DNA of 64,000 nucleotides from Niebla homalea (GCA_019925105.1 JAHGAU010000003.1:1612001-1676000); one strand, 5' to 3'; shown: positions 41,839 through 53,870, counted from the stretch's first letter. Translations and numbers: made by a program. The notes: generated from the sequence alone by a model not told the origin.

Positions 41839-44309
41839 TAGTTGCTATGTGCGTGCTTTCCCTGGGTCCTTAGGAAGCACCTTGCCAACGCCTCTTGCGA
41901 ACCACACTGATTATTACTTTCAATATCTGACTTCAAAGCCTTCACCATATTGGCCCAGCTCTCAGCGCAGCATTGCGCTTCGCTGGAGATCGACGCTTTG
42001 CTGACCCGTCAGTGAAGCAGTAGCAGCGTCCTGCCGAGCTTTCTTTTTTTTTCAGCCAGTCTCTCTTCCTCATGAGCTATCCTCGGCTCGAGGGTCGGTA
42101 ACAAAAAGCGGTTGCCGACTCTCACATCATACGACTCGTATCTATTTCAACGTTATCCCTTATTACCACGACGAACTTCAAGTAATCTGAAAACTTCGTT
42201 CATAACCTTCAATATCTGAAGAGACTAAGACTGAGCTTTTTAGGATGCTCGCCCCGTACTGCGCTTGATATAGCCCTACCTATTAAAGCTTGAGCGGGAT
42301 CACTGCTGGTCAGTCGCCACCGGCCTTTGTTACCCCCCCCCTCTCCGTCTTCTTCTCTCGGAAAGCCAAACCGGCTTCGGCACGTTCTCCTTGCCTACTT
42401 TGCCCTTTACCCTTGAAATTCGGAAAATTCATCATCAAATTCATCATCACAAAGGATGGTCTCCTTTCCTGTACCCTCCTGTGCAAGCTATTCTGTGACT
42501 CTACAGTCGGCGGAGTGGGCTCATATGAGGTTGAAGTGCGAGCTTCACGGTTCGCATGTGAGGCCTTGTGCTGTTACCTACGTTTGATTTTTTTGCTTCT
42601 AGGGACTGTTGAGACCTACTGACAAAGGACGGCGAGGCCTCTCCGCTTTCGGAGCTGTTGGAGCAGTGCTGAAGTGAATTCTTCGTTCAACTTCCTCACA
42701 GAAGCGGCATCCTTGGGATCTTGATCGCTACTTTATTGCTTCTTAGAACATCGCCGGAGATTTTTGAGTAGAATCCTGGACTGGCTCTCCAGTCGCACTC
42801 GGGGAACACGACCAGGGAAACGCGATCGACGCTTCCGTTAGCGAAGTAAGATCAGACAGCTTGATTTGTTTTGGGGCAGTGCGAGAGGGGATTTTCTAGC
42901 ACTCAAAGTCGAGATTTTCTCGAAGAATTTTGTATCCGAACAAGGATGCCTCCTCCTCAGCAAGCCTGCTTTCTCCTCAATAGGATACTGGTGGTGGGGT
43001 GGAGAGGGGGGCCAATGTGTGAAGCCAATCGGAGCTTCAAATACCCAACTCGTGTCGCGCTTATGTAGATTCGGCAGCTGTTTTAGGGGTGCAGGCTGTC
43101 CTTGCAGCCTTTTCAGACAGGCTGTCAGGCATCTTGGCCGATGAAGGTGATCCAATTTTCACCTGTCAGGCCTTGCCACTTTTCATTGCTTAGACCGATG
43201 CAAATATCTCCTGGCATTTGGTTGGGCTTCTACACGGTGCAATGATCTCTTTCGGATCAACATCTGTCACGAAGATCTAATCTTTCCTTAACACTACTAC
43301 TCGTGATAGGGGAACCTCAACGAATACCGTCGATTTTGCACAGGTCAGACTTATGATGGGTCCTTGCAAATGATCATCAACGACTTCGTCAGCCTTGGAG
43401 AAAGTCTGCTCTTCTGGGAATCACTGGAGATACAGAGACTTAGACTATCCAGGTACCTTTGCCTCTTCCCTAGAGTGATTGCTCGAGGATAAGATCCAGG
43501 CTTTTTGGTCAGCTCCTTGAATTTGAGTGACCATTTTGACGACTTGAATGCAAAGCGGCCTACTGGTGTCTTGCCGTGGCACATTGATTCGCAGGACATT
43601 GATTCGCAAAGGCCTCAAGATTAACCTTTTGGCACTCGAGAAGATCATTGGCTTTCTCGACCCGCTCTTTATAGTCACAATGCTTTTCAAAGGACGATCG
43701 CTCCGGCCAGTCTACGAGGTCCCCAGCGCGATTCCCTTTTTCTATCGCAGTAAGTCGTCAAAAGCCCGATGTACTAACGATCGCCAGAACTTGAAATACC
43801 TGAATATATTTTTATGTTGATAATGCTGGCATGCAAAAAAACAAATACTTCAAGGACACTGCGTTTCATCATTATTTGAACCTGAATAAGGTCAGCCGAC
43901 GGGTAGAGCTCCTTATTGAACTGGTCGAATATAAGATGTATAAGGATGAAGGTGAGAAATGGTCATGGCTGACGAAGACAACTAGTGCATCCAGCAAAAC
44001 ATGCTAACAGCAGAAGGAGTCCATCATCTATTTTGGTAAGGCGGGACGGGAGCAGAGACGGAACGGCTCGGTGTACGCATAAGGTGAATGGGAGGTATAC
44101 AATGTATTACGTGCATGCACGCTCATGTAGTGATGAATAATCATACTCGCTTAGCGCACCCTATCTCACAAATCGCTTGAATATACATGTTCTTAAGGAC
44201 TTTGGTTTAATGATATTTAAGTTTCCGAGGCCCTTCCGCCTGCATCTCATCAACGTGCCAGGTTCCCCGTCGGAAAGCCATCTGCGTCCCCATATTTTCC
44301 TACGCTGGC
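41839..44309. other. Long stretch without a supported gene
   Basis: Contains scattered ORFs under 110 codons: plus 42290-42622, minus 43155-42838, and plus 43548-43820 with a short tandem ACATTGATTCGCAGG pair at about 43591-43620. Two short segments at about 41735-41770 and 44040-44080 share GGAGCAGAGACGGAACGGCT-like sequence, possibly leftover repeat pieces. Nothing is callable. Confidence 0.35.
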
Positions 44310-46508
44310 CTAGGTCTTTCCTATAGCGTTACGCTTCTGTCGATTACGACGCTTAGTAGCCGCTGTTAGGATAGGAGCAGCACTGAGCTCAGCGACGTCG
44401 TCCACCTTTTGGAGCTTCATGAGCTCTTGCGCCGCCTTCTCTTCTTTGGTCTTGGCCTTCTCCTTCGTTGCTTTCTTTTCCTGCGAAGCTCGGTAAGCTT
44501 TGGCTCGCAGCTCTCGCTTCGATGGCCCAGTTTTCACGACAAATTCATCATCAGTCGCTGCTTCGGTCTGGCCACCAGGTTGCTGCGTATCTACCGCCAC
44601 TGCAGCGGTTGCATCTGCAACTGAAATTTCTGTATGCTGCCCAACTGGCTCCTTTGAGCTCGATGATACTGCCGGTGTGCCTTGGTCTCTGGGCTTTGGG
44701 GCCTTGCGTTGTTGCCTACGCTTCCAGCTCTTCTCTTTGGCAACTATTAGTGTGCTTGTATCCTTTTTCTTGGATTTCGATATAGTAGCCGCTCGAGCGT
44801 CTTGCTCTCGCTGTTGCGTCTTCAGGATCTCGAATTCCCGATCGTCCCCGAGTCTTCGTATCATATCCGGGGTAAAGTTCTTGTTGGACTTCCTAGCTCG
44901 AAAAGGACGCTGTGACTCCTCCGGTATCTTTGACTCTTTCTCAGATTCGTTGCTGGACAGATTAGATTCGGGCGTCAAGGGCGGCGTTTTGGATGAACCT
45001 GACGAGCTCGATGCCTTGAAAGCGACGGGGACTTCTGGCGCCCAAAAAGTGCAAGACCTCCAGGAGTTGAAGGCGGAATTAGTTGTTGAACCAATTTTGG
45101 CATTATGTTTGGGCCGATCCGCGAAGGATTTCGCTGACGAGGAGGGCTGACTTTGCCATTTGAGCTCGAGGCACTAGAGGAAGTAAAGGCTACCGGAGCC
45201 TCAGTTGCCCAACTCAAGTCGGGCATGACGAGATTTGGTACAGTCTCCAAAGCCGCAGAATGCTCCACGGCCTCCATGGGCATATTCGGCCATATATGAG
45301 CAGTCCGCACTTTAGGCGAGGGTGGTCCAGAATCTGGTGCCGAGCTGGCTTGGCCGTTGAGTGACTCCTCTGGATTGTCTGCGTCCCCTGAATCTGATGA
45401 AGCCTCGCGTGCGACTGTTCCCTCGCGCCCTGGGCTCTTAGCAAGGTCGTCATCACCCAAAAGCAAGGTGTCTCGGGTGACTGAACCCTCAGTATGGACT
45501 GGCGTGAACGTCGGAGATGACTCTGTGGCAGGTCCTTGCTCAGGCTCCATATCTACTTCCTCGTTCACCTTCACAACATCAACTTGGCTCTGAGCCAAGT
45601 CGGCATGATCCTCGAGTCCTGAAGGTATCGTTGGTTGTCCATCTTGCACATCGCTGCACTGATCACTTCGAAGCGTGTTTGAAGGTGTATTTTCCTGCAG
45701 CACATCGCCGTCCGTTACTGGCTGCTTCTCGTTGTTCAAGACACAGTCTTCCGCAATAACACTCTTCTCCATGACGACTAGATCCGCTGTTGACACCTTT
45801 GGCGTTCCCTCTGTCTTGCCGCCACAAGTCTTAGACGAGGGGACCACGAAGGGAAACTCATGAGATGGCTCGTTCCCTTCCAAGTCTGGAATGAATATGT
45901 TCTTGGCAAGGCCTTTTGCTACTTGACGGTTGTCCTCCGAATTTGGATCACTTGTTGGTTGCTGCACTCCGATCTTCCACTTTGTGCTATTATGCTGACA
46001 CTCTTCGCAAGCTTCTGGCTGCGTGTTTCCTGCAGACTTCACTTTGACCTCACTTGTTGAGCTGGTGTCTGCTATCTTGGACAGAGATTTTGCAGTATTC
46101 GCGTTGAAGTATGAGAAGATGCATCCGTCTGTGAGCCTCGAGCTGGGCTGGTAATAGTCAGGATGTTGAAGCAAGGATAGATATTGAGCAAGGTACTAAC
46201 GGTGTTGGTTGCCTTCTGAGTGATCTTATGATAGTACGTCGATTTGCATATCTGCTTGCAATAGGGGGGAGGACACTTTCGCCCCGGCTGAGGTACTGGT
46301 ACGATATCTCCATGCATCGTCTACATTTGAGATCAGCCAAAGATATATCATGAGGAGCAATCATCAGACCAACCTCCAAATCTTCGGCAAAGGTAGGGCT
46401 CGAGAGAACACGACGATCCTCTATCTTGGACGACGCTTGATAGAAGGAAGGGTGTTGCTGATAAGCGGATGCTTCTGGTACATTCAAGTGGAGCGATGGT
46501 AGAGACAT
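44310..46508 (-). CDS. Unnamed family protein with basic coiled tail, 683 aa, three introns
   Basis: CDS complement join(44310..45133, 45175..46147, 46201..46320, 46374..46508). The introns are 53, 53 and 41 nt; the first two have CTGAT/CTGAC branch sites. Residues 1-45 are a polar leader. Exon 2 holds a cysteine motif (KCPPPYCKQICKSTYYHKI, about 60-78). Residues 86-410 are acidic, Ser/Glu/Asp-rich and probably disordered. A W-A-x-E-x-PVAF unit occurs twice (WATEAPVAF and WAPEVPVAF). The tail (about 460-683) is strongly basic and helical (PSKRELRAKAYRASQEKKAT, KKRNRQKR-like end). The third intron is short; the alternative is a 1-nt frameshift between 45.13 and 45.18 kb. A frameshifted paralogue lies immediately upstream at 47.0-48.5 kb with the same intron positions. 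Function unknown; the basic tail suggests nucleic-acid or nucleolar association. Confidence 0.65.
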
Positions 46509-47008
46509 TGTTGATCTGGCCGCACGTTGACGTTGACCCGTTCTTGATTTTGGCTTCGTCAATAAATAAGCTCGGTGCTGGTGAGTATGCTTAAGACGTA
46601 GTTGTTTTGATGATTGCAGATGCTTCAAGAATGCCTGAGCATGTACGATAGCAGAGTGTGGGTAAAGTGTAAGATGGAGGGCAGCGAGAGAGGAGTCTCA
46701 AGAAAAGTGGGAGCGTTCTACACGGTAGCGGGTGTCGAGGCGGACTGTGTTGTATGATCGAACACACTTTGAGGCGTTTAGCAGGTGAGGAAAGGCATGT
46801 ACCCGTCTGGCATAAAATCCAAAGAGGGTATCGATGGGCAAGTATCGAGGACATGTCGTGATGTTACCCGTGCCAACCTCCTAACACATATTTCAGAAAG
46901 CGTAGCGATATGACACAACATCTCATTAAAATGCCGAGCTCTCCCTCGTTAAGCCATCTGCCTCTCCGGTTTGCAATGCGTCAACATAGGTCTTACTGAT
47001 AGTGTCAC
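46509..47008. other. 5' region of the 46-kb gene
   Basis: The leader directly before ATG 46508 (minus strand, about 46620-46510) is similar to the leader before the paralogue's start at 48505 (shared ATCAA.ACAAC, AAGCA.ATTC and AGCACC patches), so the duplication included 5' untranslated sequence. Confidence 0.5.
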
Positions 47009-48505
47009 GCATTTATCGGCTGCGACGCTTTGTAACCACTGTTAGGTGGGAGTAGCAGCCAGATTAGAAGCGATCTCCTCCTCTTGAAATTTCTTGAGCT
47101 TTTGAGCACCCTCATATTCCCGGGCCTTCTTTTCTTGAGATGCAGCGTAGGCTTCAGCGCGCTGTGCTCGTTTTGATGGCCTAGCCTCGACCTTGAATTC
47201 ACCATCCATCAAGATTTGTACCACCTCGTCCGCATGCTGGTCTTTTATGAGCCTTCTGACAACTATCGCTGCCTGATCTTCCGCAGCTACCGCTGTCACA
47301 GAGGATTCCAATGATGCCTGACGCTTAGCCTTTGCGGCTTGGCGTTGCTTCTTGCGGTTCAATGTCTTCCCACTCTTTGGTACCGCTTGTGCACCCTCTT
47401 TCTCGTGCGCTGATGTACGGGAGTCTTTTCCCTCCTCAGCCTCCTTTTCTCGTCGAGCTACTTCTCCTCTCACAATCTGGCGCCGCAGGAAAGCAGCATT
47501 TGCTCGATCTCGGAGCTCGGCGATCTTTTTCTCCACAGAGTTGGAAAGACTCTCGACAGGAAGGTGCTGCGAATCAGACTCTACATGCTTGTTCTGTCGA
47601 ATATCCTCAGACTTCGTTTCCAGGACAATACCAGACGTGTTGATTTTGGAAGCTGAAGCTGCTTCCTCCAATAGATTCGAACAGCTTGATAAACTAAATG
47701 CCCTCGGTACGCCAGATGCCGGACGCAGGACTGGCTTTGTAAGATTGTAAGGGAACCGGGTAGCAGCACTCTTCTCCAATGACGCTCTCCATGAGCCTCG
47801 AAAGTTCCGAGGCTGCATAGCTTCTCGAATTCCTCCTTTTGGCAAGGTCATGCCAGAAGACGCAAAAACCACGGGAGTCCGAGGCCCAACTCATATCAGG
47901 CTGCTCGAGGTACTCAATACCTGCAAGCGGCTCGATTTCCTCGGTTGCCTCTCTCGACGGGCCGATTGGGCCCTTAGCCTTGGAGGACACTAGGAAAGTC
48001 GATCTCGATGGCTCTTGATAGGCTACTCGTTCTTTCACCTGTCTGGGGGTGTTAGTTGAAAGGGTCGCATCCTTTGCTTTCATCTCTTTCTGATCAATAG
48101 ATACCTCAGCACGAGCCATAGTGGGAGATATGTTATTCAGTCAGTGATCGCAGGAGACGGCGAGAAAAAGCCGTTGGACTTACGACATCACGGGCTCTGG
48201 GAGCGACTTTGTGGAAGTGCGTGCGCCTGCTGCCTTGACTACATGTCGCTGTGCCTGCTTGACAAGACATGGACCCCTTCTCTTTCAGTCGAGGTACAGA
48301 CGGTAGGTCTCCATGCAATTCCTACATTTGACATAAGTCAAGGGTGCATGAAGAGCGGTCATTCAACCAACCTCCATCTCATCTGCAAGTGTAGAGCCTG
48401 ATATACTACGATGGTCTCGTGGTTCGGGCCCACTACACCGTAAAGCTCGGCATACTGGTAGAACCGCCAGTCTTGGCTTTCTATCGGAAGCAAAGGCAAG
48501 AACAT
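47009..48505 (-). pseudogene. Frameshifted paralogue of the 44.3-46.5 kb gene
   Basis: The same plan and order as its neighbour. The first exon starts at ATG 48505 (MFLPLLPIESQDWRFYQYAE) and ends LADEME at a GTTGGTTG donor. A 50-nt intron at the identical place ends AAATGTAG, followed by exon 2 (LHGDLPSVPRLKEKGSMSC, then THFHKV) and a GTAAGT donor. Exon 3 contains YLEQPDMSWASDS. The tail reads GEFKVEARPSKRAQRAEAYA, matching DEFVVKTGPSKRELRAKAYR. Three indels break it: in exon 1 near 48.43 kb, after MSWASDS near 47.88 kb (2 nt missing relative to the neighbour), and near 47.04 kb, where one extra nt creates a TAA before GYKASQPINA. Most codons are otherwise preserved, so inactivation is fairly recent. 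Confidence 0.75.
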
Positions 48506-48735
48506 GGTGATGTTGGAAGGATGTTGACCTGTTGTTGGATTCTGTTTCTTCTTGATTTGGGTATGGTGCCGATGAATGTGCTTGAGACTTGTGTTGTCTT
48601 GATGGTTGTAGAGGGTGCGAATGTTTGTTGAGGAGCTGCGGTTCCAGGCAGTGGGCCAAGTGTAAGATGGTAGGAAGAAGGAAGAGAATGACGATGGCAT
48701 CGACGAGCTCAGGACGGACGGGTCATCTATATGAG

Positions 48736-48749
48736 TATATATTTACATA
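48736..48749 (-). promoter_or_regulatory. Recurrent TATA-like element, copy 4
   Basis: Minus-strand TATGTAAATATATA, about 235 bp upstream of the pseudogene start at 48505. The core GTAAATATATA is shared with the other copies, but the CG before it is not. Confidence 0.35.
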
Positions 48750-49518
48750 CTGCATTGGATAAAAGTGGACAGCGCGGGAAGTTCTCTTTAACGAAGAAAA
48801 GAAACACCATGTGGAGGACGACATAGTCGCTTGACCAGTGGCGAAACAAAGCAAACCATGCACTAGGAGCAATCAAGGCATCAGGCAATGTTGCTCTACG
48901 GTTCAAGCACGAGACAATTTCCAGAGGGTTTCATAATGAGCTGTTGCTTATGAGGTTGCTCTCAACCTGTTCAACAGCTTTTCTTGCATGAGATTGGGAT
49001 CACCAAAGGGGCATTTTGTGCACCACTGATAATGTCAGATCTCATTCTGCCAGCCTTCAGGCTTGAGTTTGACCCATCATTGATGCTCAACCTCAACCAT
49101 GTCGATAGACAACTGATCGCTGTCGGGCTCCGGACACGACGCATTGGAAGGGTTTGATACGCGCAAGTCGTCTATAGTCTTACAATCTATTGCACAAGGC
49201 CGTGGGACGTCTCGATAGAGATAGCTATTGTTACTAAGCAAGCTGTTCTATTGCACACATACTTTGGGACGATTGTTGGATATTGTGATTTGTGAAGAGT
49301 TGTGATGAAGGATCGCTCCTCGGCACACTGGCAGCACAGATGGGGGAATTTTCCGCTAGTCAAGAAAAGGTCTAGCGGCTATAAATGAAAATTTGATGAC
49401 AGTCATCACCACTGTATGGACTCAATCTTGCTGTGGATACGCAGGCCTTGAGGCCAATATGAAGCTGATCCGGCGTTTTGTCTCCTCTCAGGTGCTATGT
49501 AGAGTCATCAAGCCCTGC
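48750..49518. other. Intergenic, 3' side of the 736-aa coiled-coil gene
   Basis: No gene seen. Short ORFs near 49.4-49.7 kb on the plus strand overlap the antisense of the coiled-coil gene. Confidence 0.4.
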
Positions 49519-51848
49519 TCATTCCACATCGACCTCGTCGACCTCGTATTGGAGGCCCCATCCAGCAAGGATACCACCCTTCCTTTCGATCCTATCCCTG
49601 AATTTACCAATGACTGCGAGCAGTGGCGCCTCTGCGATCTTGACCCGTCTTCGTAGGGTCTCCACTTGGAAATCCCGTATCTCCCGGATGTGAATCCCTG
49701 AGACGCCAATATCCAGGTCTTCGCCGTCTGATCCAACGCCTCGAGCCTCCAGGAGTGCCCCGTTCTGGTGAGCATAGGCTGCCGCCCACTTTTTTATTTC
49801 ATCCTGGAGCTGCGTGATCTCTTGCTTAAGTCCGTGGATCTGGTTATTGAGACCGTGGATAACTGTTTGCGCGAGAGTACCTGCGACGGCGTCCCGCTCG
49901 AGCGAATCTTTGACCTTGGTCTGCTTGTCGAGAGCTTTCTCAAGTTGCTCGACTTCGTCGGTCAAATCGTCGACCTTGATCTCCCAGCTTCCATCCATTT
50001 CATCGAGCTTTCGCCGGAGTTCCCGAGGCTCGGATCTGGTGAGCTCGTGCTTTTGCTCCTCGAGCTCGAGGGCGGCTTCCAATCCGGCGATCTTGGCCTG
50101 GGAATCGGCGTTTGCCTCATTTTGAGCTATGACTTGGTGATCGAAGTTATTGGCCGCCAGGAAAAGCTTGTCGTTCTCGATACTGATACGCTTACAGGTG
50201 TCCTGGAGCGCTTCAGTGGCCTCATCATGTGGCATCTTGCTGGCCAAGGTACGTGCCACATTACTGATCTGGTCTTGGAGTCTCTCGTAGATCTCAGGGA
50301 TGATCCCAAGGCTCCTCTGGAACTCAACAGCCCACTTTCGATAGCCTGTGAGTTTACCGCTCTGCTTGATTCGGTCATCCTCACGACCGGCGTCCGCTTC
50401 TCGAGCCGCCTCTCTGGCATGCTCAAGATCCTCTTCGAGCTCGGAGATCTTTTCATCTTTTCTCCGAACAATGCCATTGTATCTCATGGCCGCATCGGGG
50501 TTGGCGTTTTCCAGCTCCGTCATTGTCAGAATGTAGGCCCCGTGCCAGAACCCTCCATCGCATGCCTCCTTTTTCAAGCTCGCAGTCGCCGTTGCCAGCT
50601 CCTCGTCCTTCCCTTTAATTACTGTACGAAGGTGCTCGATTGTCTCACGTTGTGTCTTCACGAGAGGGGATTCACCTGGCTGCCCAGTGCTGATCTGCTC
50701 CCTGAGCTGCTTGTTAAGGTTGGCAACCTCATTTCGCTTCGTCATCGTTTTTTTCTTCGAGGCTTGCTCCTTCTTCAACTCGGCCTCTGAGCTGGCTATC
50801 CTATCTTCAGCGGCAGCTAGCTGCTCGTGGAGGTCGTCGACAATGGCTTGATGGTCCTCTTCGATTCCCAGAATGTCGTTCTCTTTAGAAGCCACAACCT
50901 GTTCATAGATTGCCACCTCAGATTCCAGAAAGTCAATTCGGGCTGAGGCCTGGTCTTCTATGAAATTGATGTCAGGCGAAAAGGCCGAGGTCATGATAGG
51001 GAACCTAAGTCTGCTTACTATTTGCTGTCCCCTTGCCTCCGTCCATGACTGATCCCGACATCTTTGTCCCCTCGCGGGACTCGACGCTGGTCGCTGGACT
51101 GGCTGGGGATTCTGGCGAGGCGCTATTCGTTGGTGATTGCCTAGGTGACCTGTTTGCTAGGCTTTCGGGTTGGCTGTCTACATGGTGGGTGGTCTTTGCT
51201 TCCTCTCGCGTCGCGTTTGATAACGCGTCAACCTTGCGAGTCAGGGTCGCAATTGTGTCGATTAACTCGCGGCGAAAAGGTTGGTCCAAATCGCCAGAAT
51301 TTGCACTCACAATTTCACTGTGAATAACGCCACCCTCACGGTCCGCAATTGTTTGACTAATTTTGGACTGGGGCACATCAGTCTCCGCGGAGTTAGAATT
51401 TATATTTACGAAGGAAATTTCTGGATTCACAATTTCTTGTGGTACTTCAACGATCTTGTTTGCTGAGCTTTGACCCCCATCGAGAGATACCTGGCTAGCC
51501 TGAGCGGCTGCAAGTTGCTCCTCTTTTTCGTCGACGAGGTTTGCCATGACATTCTCCTTAGGTGACAGTGGATCAATGGTCATGGATTCTGCCTTCCCTC
51601 CCTATAGGACGACTGATCAGTGCTCATACTCAGTGCAATCTCCAAGAATCGTCAGTTACCTCTTTCTTCGCCCCTGCAAAAACGTCCTTGAATATGTTCC
51701 CATAAAACTCCAACATAGCAGGATTGCCCTGGCGGTTTTTGTCGTGGGGCAATACAGCTTTCTTGGCTATTATCGTGCTCTTTCGTGAAGCCTTGCGTGC
51801 CTTCTTATGACTCTGCACCATGCTGGATGCTAGGCTGAGTCCGACCAT
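49519..51848 (-). CDS. Long coiled-coil protein, 736 aa, two introns
   Basis: CDS complement join(49519..50957, 51019..51601, 51660..51848). The introns are 58 nt (GTAACT...CCTATAG) and 61 nt (GTAAGC...TTCATAG with a CTGAC branch site), and both joins keep frame. Residues 1-63 are short and basic (ASSMVQSHKKARKASRKSTI, then NPAMLEFYGNIFKDVFAG). Residues 64-257 are acidic and Ser/Pro-rich, with a helix FRRELIDTIATLTRKVDALS. Residues 260-690 are an extended coiled coil (ARIDFLESEVAIYEQVV; EKISELEEDLEHAREAARE; LTDEVEQLEKALDKQTK). It ends in a short Gly/Val/Asp-rich tail. I chose ATG 51848; an in-frame ATG at 51908 would add 20 residues. A likely N-terminal fragment of a paralogue (ASSMMQSHKEAHESS) lies at 54.8 kb. 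Probably cytoskeletal or scaffold-like; no specific function can be given. Confidence 0.75.
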
Positions 51849-51908
51849 ATTGTCGAATGGTAAATGGACTTGGTACGTTGTGACTATGTATGTTGAAGGT
51901 AAAACCAA

Positions 51909-53377
51909 TGGATGGTAGAATGTCTTTGTTCAGGCTGCTCAAAACTGGTGACGAACAAAGGATGTGCCCTTGGAAATAATGCCAAAGTTTTATGATATGT
52001 TGAGATGAATGAACGGAGATGACGAGGATGGCGATCGATGTCAGAAGCTGATGATAAATGATAGAAGATGATGCTGAATACTGATATCAGATGTCGAGAG
52101 CTGTGGTGGGTGTCGAAAGCTTGGATATCTTGAAAAAGAGTGAAGAGAAAGAGAAGACCACGAGCAGAAGAGATGTTTATATGCCAATCACAACATCCCA
52201 ACACTTGCTGAACACTTTCTTGCGCCATTCTAATGGGTTTGGAGACCTGAATATCCAGGGTTTGGCTGACACCTCACATCCCAACACTTCCTATATGGTC
52301 GCGCCACACTCTGCGTCTTCCTTCTATGCGAGCGACACCTCATACATCTCGACGCGTCCTCGCCCTAGCAAGCCACGAGACCCGGAAGGCGCTCTCAGGC
52401 TTGTGTTCGCAGAGCTTAGCTGCATCATGTCACACTCAGCATTCTCTCCTACCATACGACGTCAAACATCTCATAATTCTGGACGCGTTTTTGGCGCGTG
52501 GCACGAGACTCGTGCCCTCAACACGCCGGATATCCCTCATCCAAACACATCGCCTCACTGTTTACCGCGATACCCGCCTTCAGCTCCCATAGTATCTTTG
52601 ACACACATCTCAGGCGACAGTTGTGTTGTACCGTCTCACGTGGCTTAATGCCCACAACACGCGGCGTCACCTGAAAATCGTCTTTCCTAACACGCCCTCG
52701 TCTGCGGCTCAAAGACAGTTCTCTTCACACTGTTCGACACCTTCGATGTATTCACAACTCCTAGTGATAAAGTGGATTGTCCCCGCTCCCTTCTGCCTGT
52801 CTTGCTGGTCGCATCAATTCACCATCATTGTCATCACCTTCATCTGTAGCTTCCTTGCACATCATGAATCTGCGCAACTCAACAAAGAGCTCTTCCCATC
52901 GGCTGACCTCCTGCAGGACGCCGTGTAGCAGGAGCTCAAAAAGCAGCCCTCCCCCCCAAGATCTTTGACTGATACCAGCCACATGCTGTTGTTGGTGTCG
53001 ACGGAGACTGAAACCCCGCAGAGTTACCGAGTTCATATATTTAACCTCTCATGGTCGCTCTAAGCAAGTCACTCAACCTGCGGTTGACCTGCACCACTTC
53101 GGGCTCTATATTCTAGATCGGCTCTTGGATAGAGATGCAGTATTCGATCAAATTATGCAGCGGTTTTACGCATAATATGCTCTTACACGCTGTTCCTCAT
53201 CTGCCATCATCATACAGGGCTTTTGAGCAGGATTTTCCCAAAGCACATGTCGTCCCCAATCATTCAACGCCACGGCTATGCTGATGTCTTCGTCAATGAG
53301 GACGTCGTGCAAGATAGTGAATACAAGAACCTGTGACACCATGTGAAGGAAGTGTGTCATTCGAACCGATACGAGAT
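51909..53377. other. Region between the coiled-coil gene and the SNF2 relic; two doubtful ORFs
   Basis: A 185-codon plus ORF (52091-52648, ATG start) is Ser/His/Pro-rich and motif-free. A 91-codon minus ORF (53036-52761, ATG start) reads LFELLLHGVLQEVSRWEELF, then VELRRFMMCKEATDEGDDND and looks moderately protein-like. TCCCAACACTT occurs twice near 52.2 and 52.28 kb. Neither ORF has introns or homologues in the window. Confidence 0.3.
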
Positions 53378-53392
53378 CGGTAAATATATAAT
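53378..53392 (+). promoter_or_regulatory. Recurrent TATA-like element, copy 5
   Basis: CGGTAAATATATAAT on the plus strand, 60 bp upstream of the SNF2-relic ATG at 53452. This spacing is typical of a core promoter, which makes this the best support that the recurrent element is a TATA box. Confidence 0.5.
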
Positions 53393-53451
53393 CTCGATGA
53401 CGAGACGGAAGAAAATGAAAATTTCATAAACCCCACGAGAAGGAGAAATCA

Positions 53452-53870
53452 ATGACCGAGGATGACAAGATGGAATTCTACAAGCTGCACAGCGCCGTCA
53501 ATTTTATCTCAGCATGCCCACCTTCGTATCACTACTCTTGCAAGGAGTTGAACGTTGACTTGTCTGATCCCGTTCTGGACACTTCGGAAAATCTGGGAGA
53601 ATCGTCTCTGATCAAATTAAGACCCTGGCAAGTCCACTTTCTGCCTTGGGCGAGGACGATGGAGAAAGGCCCATTGGGAGGTTACCTCTTGGCCGACGAG
53701 ATGGGGCTCGGCAAGACCATGTCTGCCCTGATGTTATACCATCTGCAAACAGGGAAATGGATGCCGTTAATAGACAAGATCGACCAACCCACCGAATCTG
53801 GTCGATGCACCCACAACACAGAGTTTTAGTCCCCAACAACTCTTGACACAACGCAACGCATATCTATCTT
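53452..53870 (+). pseudogene. SNF2-family helicase fragment (motif I region)
   Basis: From ATG 53452 the frame gives 125 residues. About residues 60-98 read LRPWQVHFLPWARTMEKGPL, then GGYLLADEMGLGKTMSALML. This is the SNF2 entry: a Q-x-x-x-x-x-W block and motif I/Ia with Walker A DEMGLGKT. The frame stops at 53829. In a shifted frame HRVLVPNNS follows, recalling the VLIVVP strand after motif I, so a frameshift broke the gene and the rest of the ATPase is absent. Full-length members are chromatin remodellers or DNA translocases several hundred residues longer. This copy cannot be active. Confidence 0.65.

Noticed and set aside
44500..45150. 216-codon plus-strand ORF, Cys/Ser/Leu-rich
   Set aside because: Antisense of the basic tail exon of the 46-kb gene, which is conserved with the 47-kb paralogue on the minus strand.
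49768..50790. 340-codon plus-strand Leu/Ser-rich ORF
   Set aside because: Antisense of the 736-aa coiled-coil exon. GAG/CTC-rich heptad codons leave the opposite strand open.
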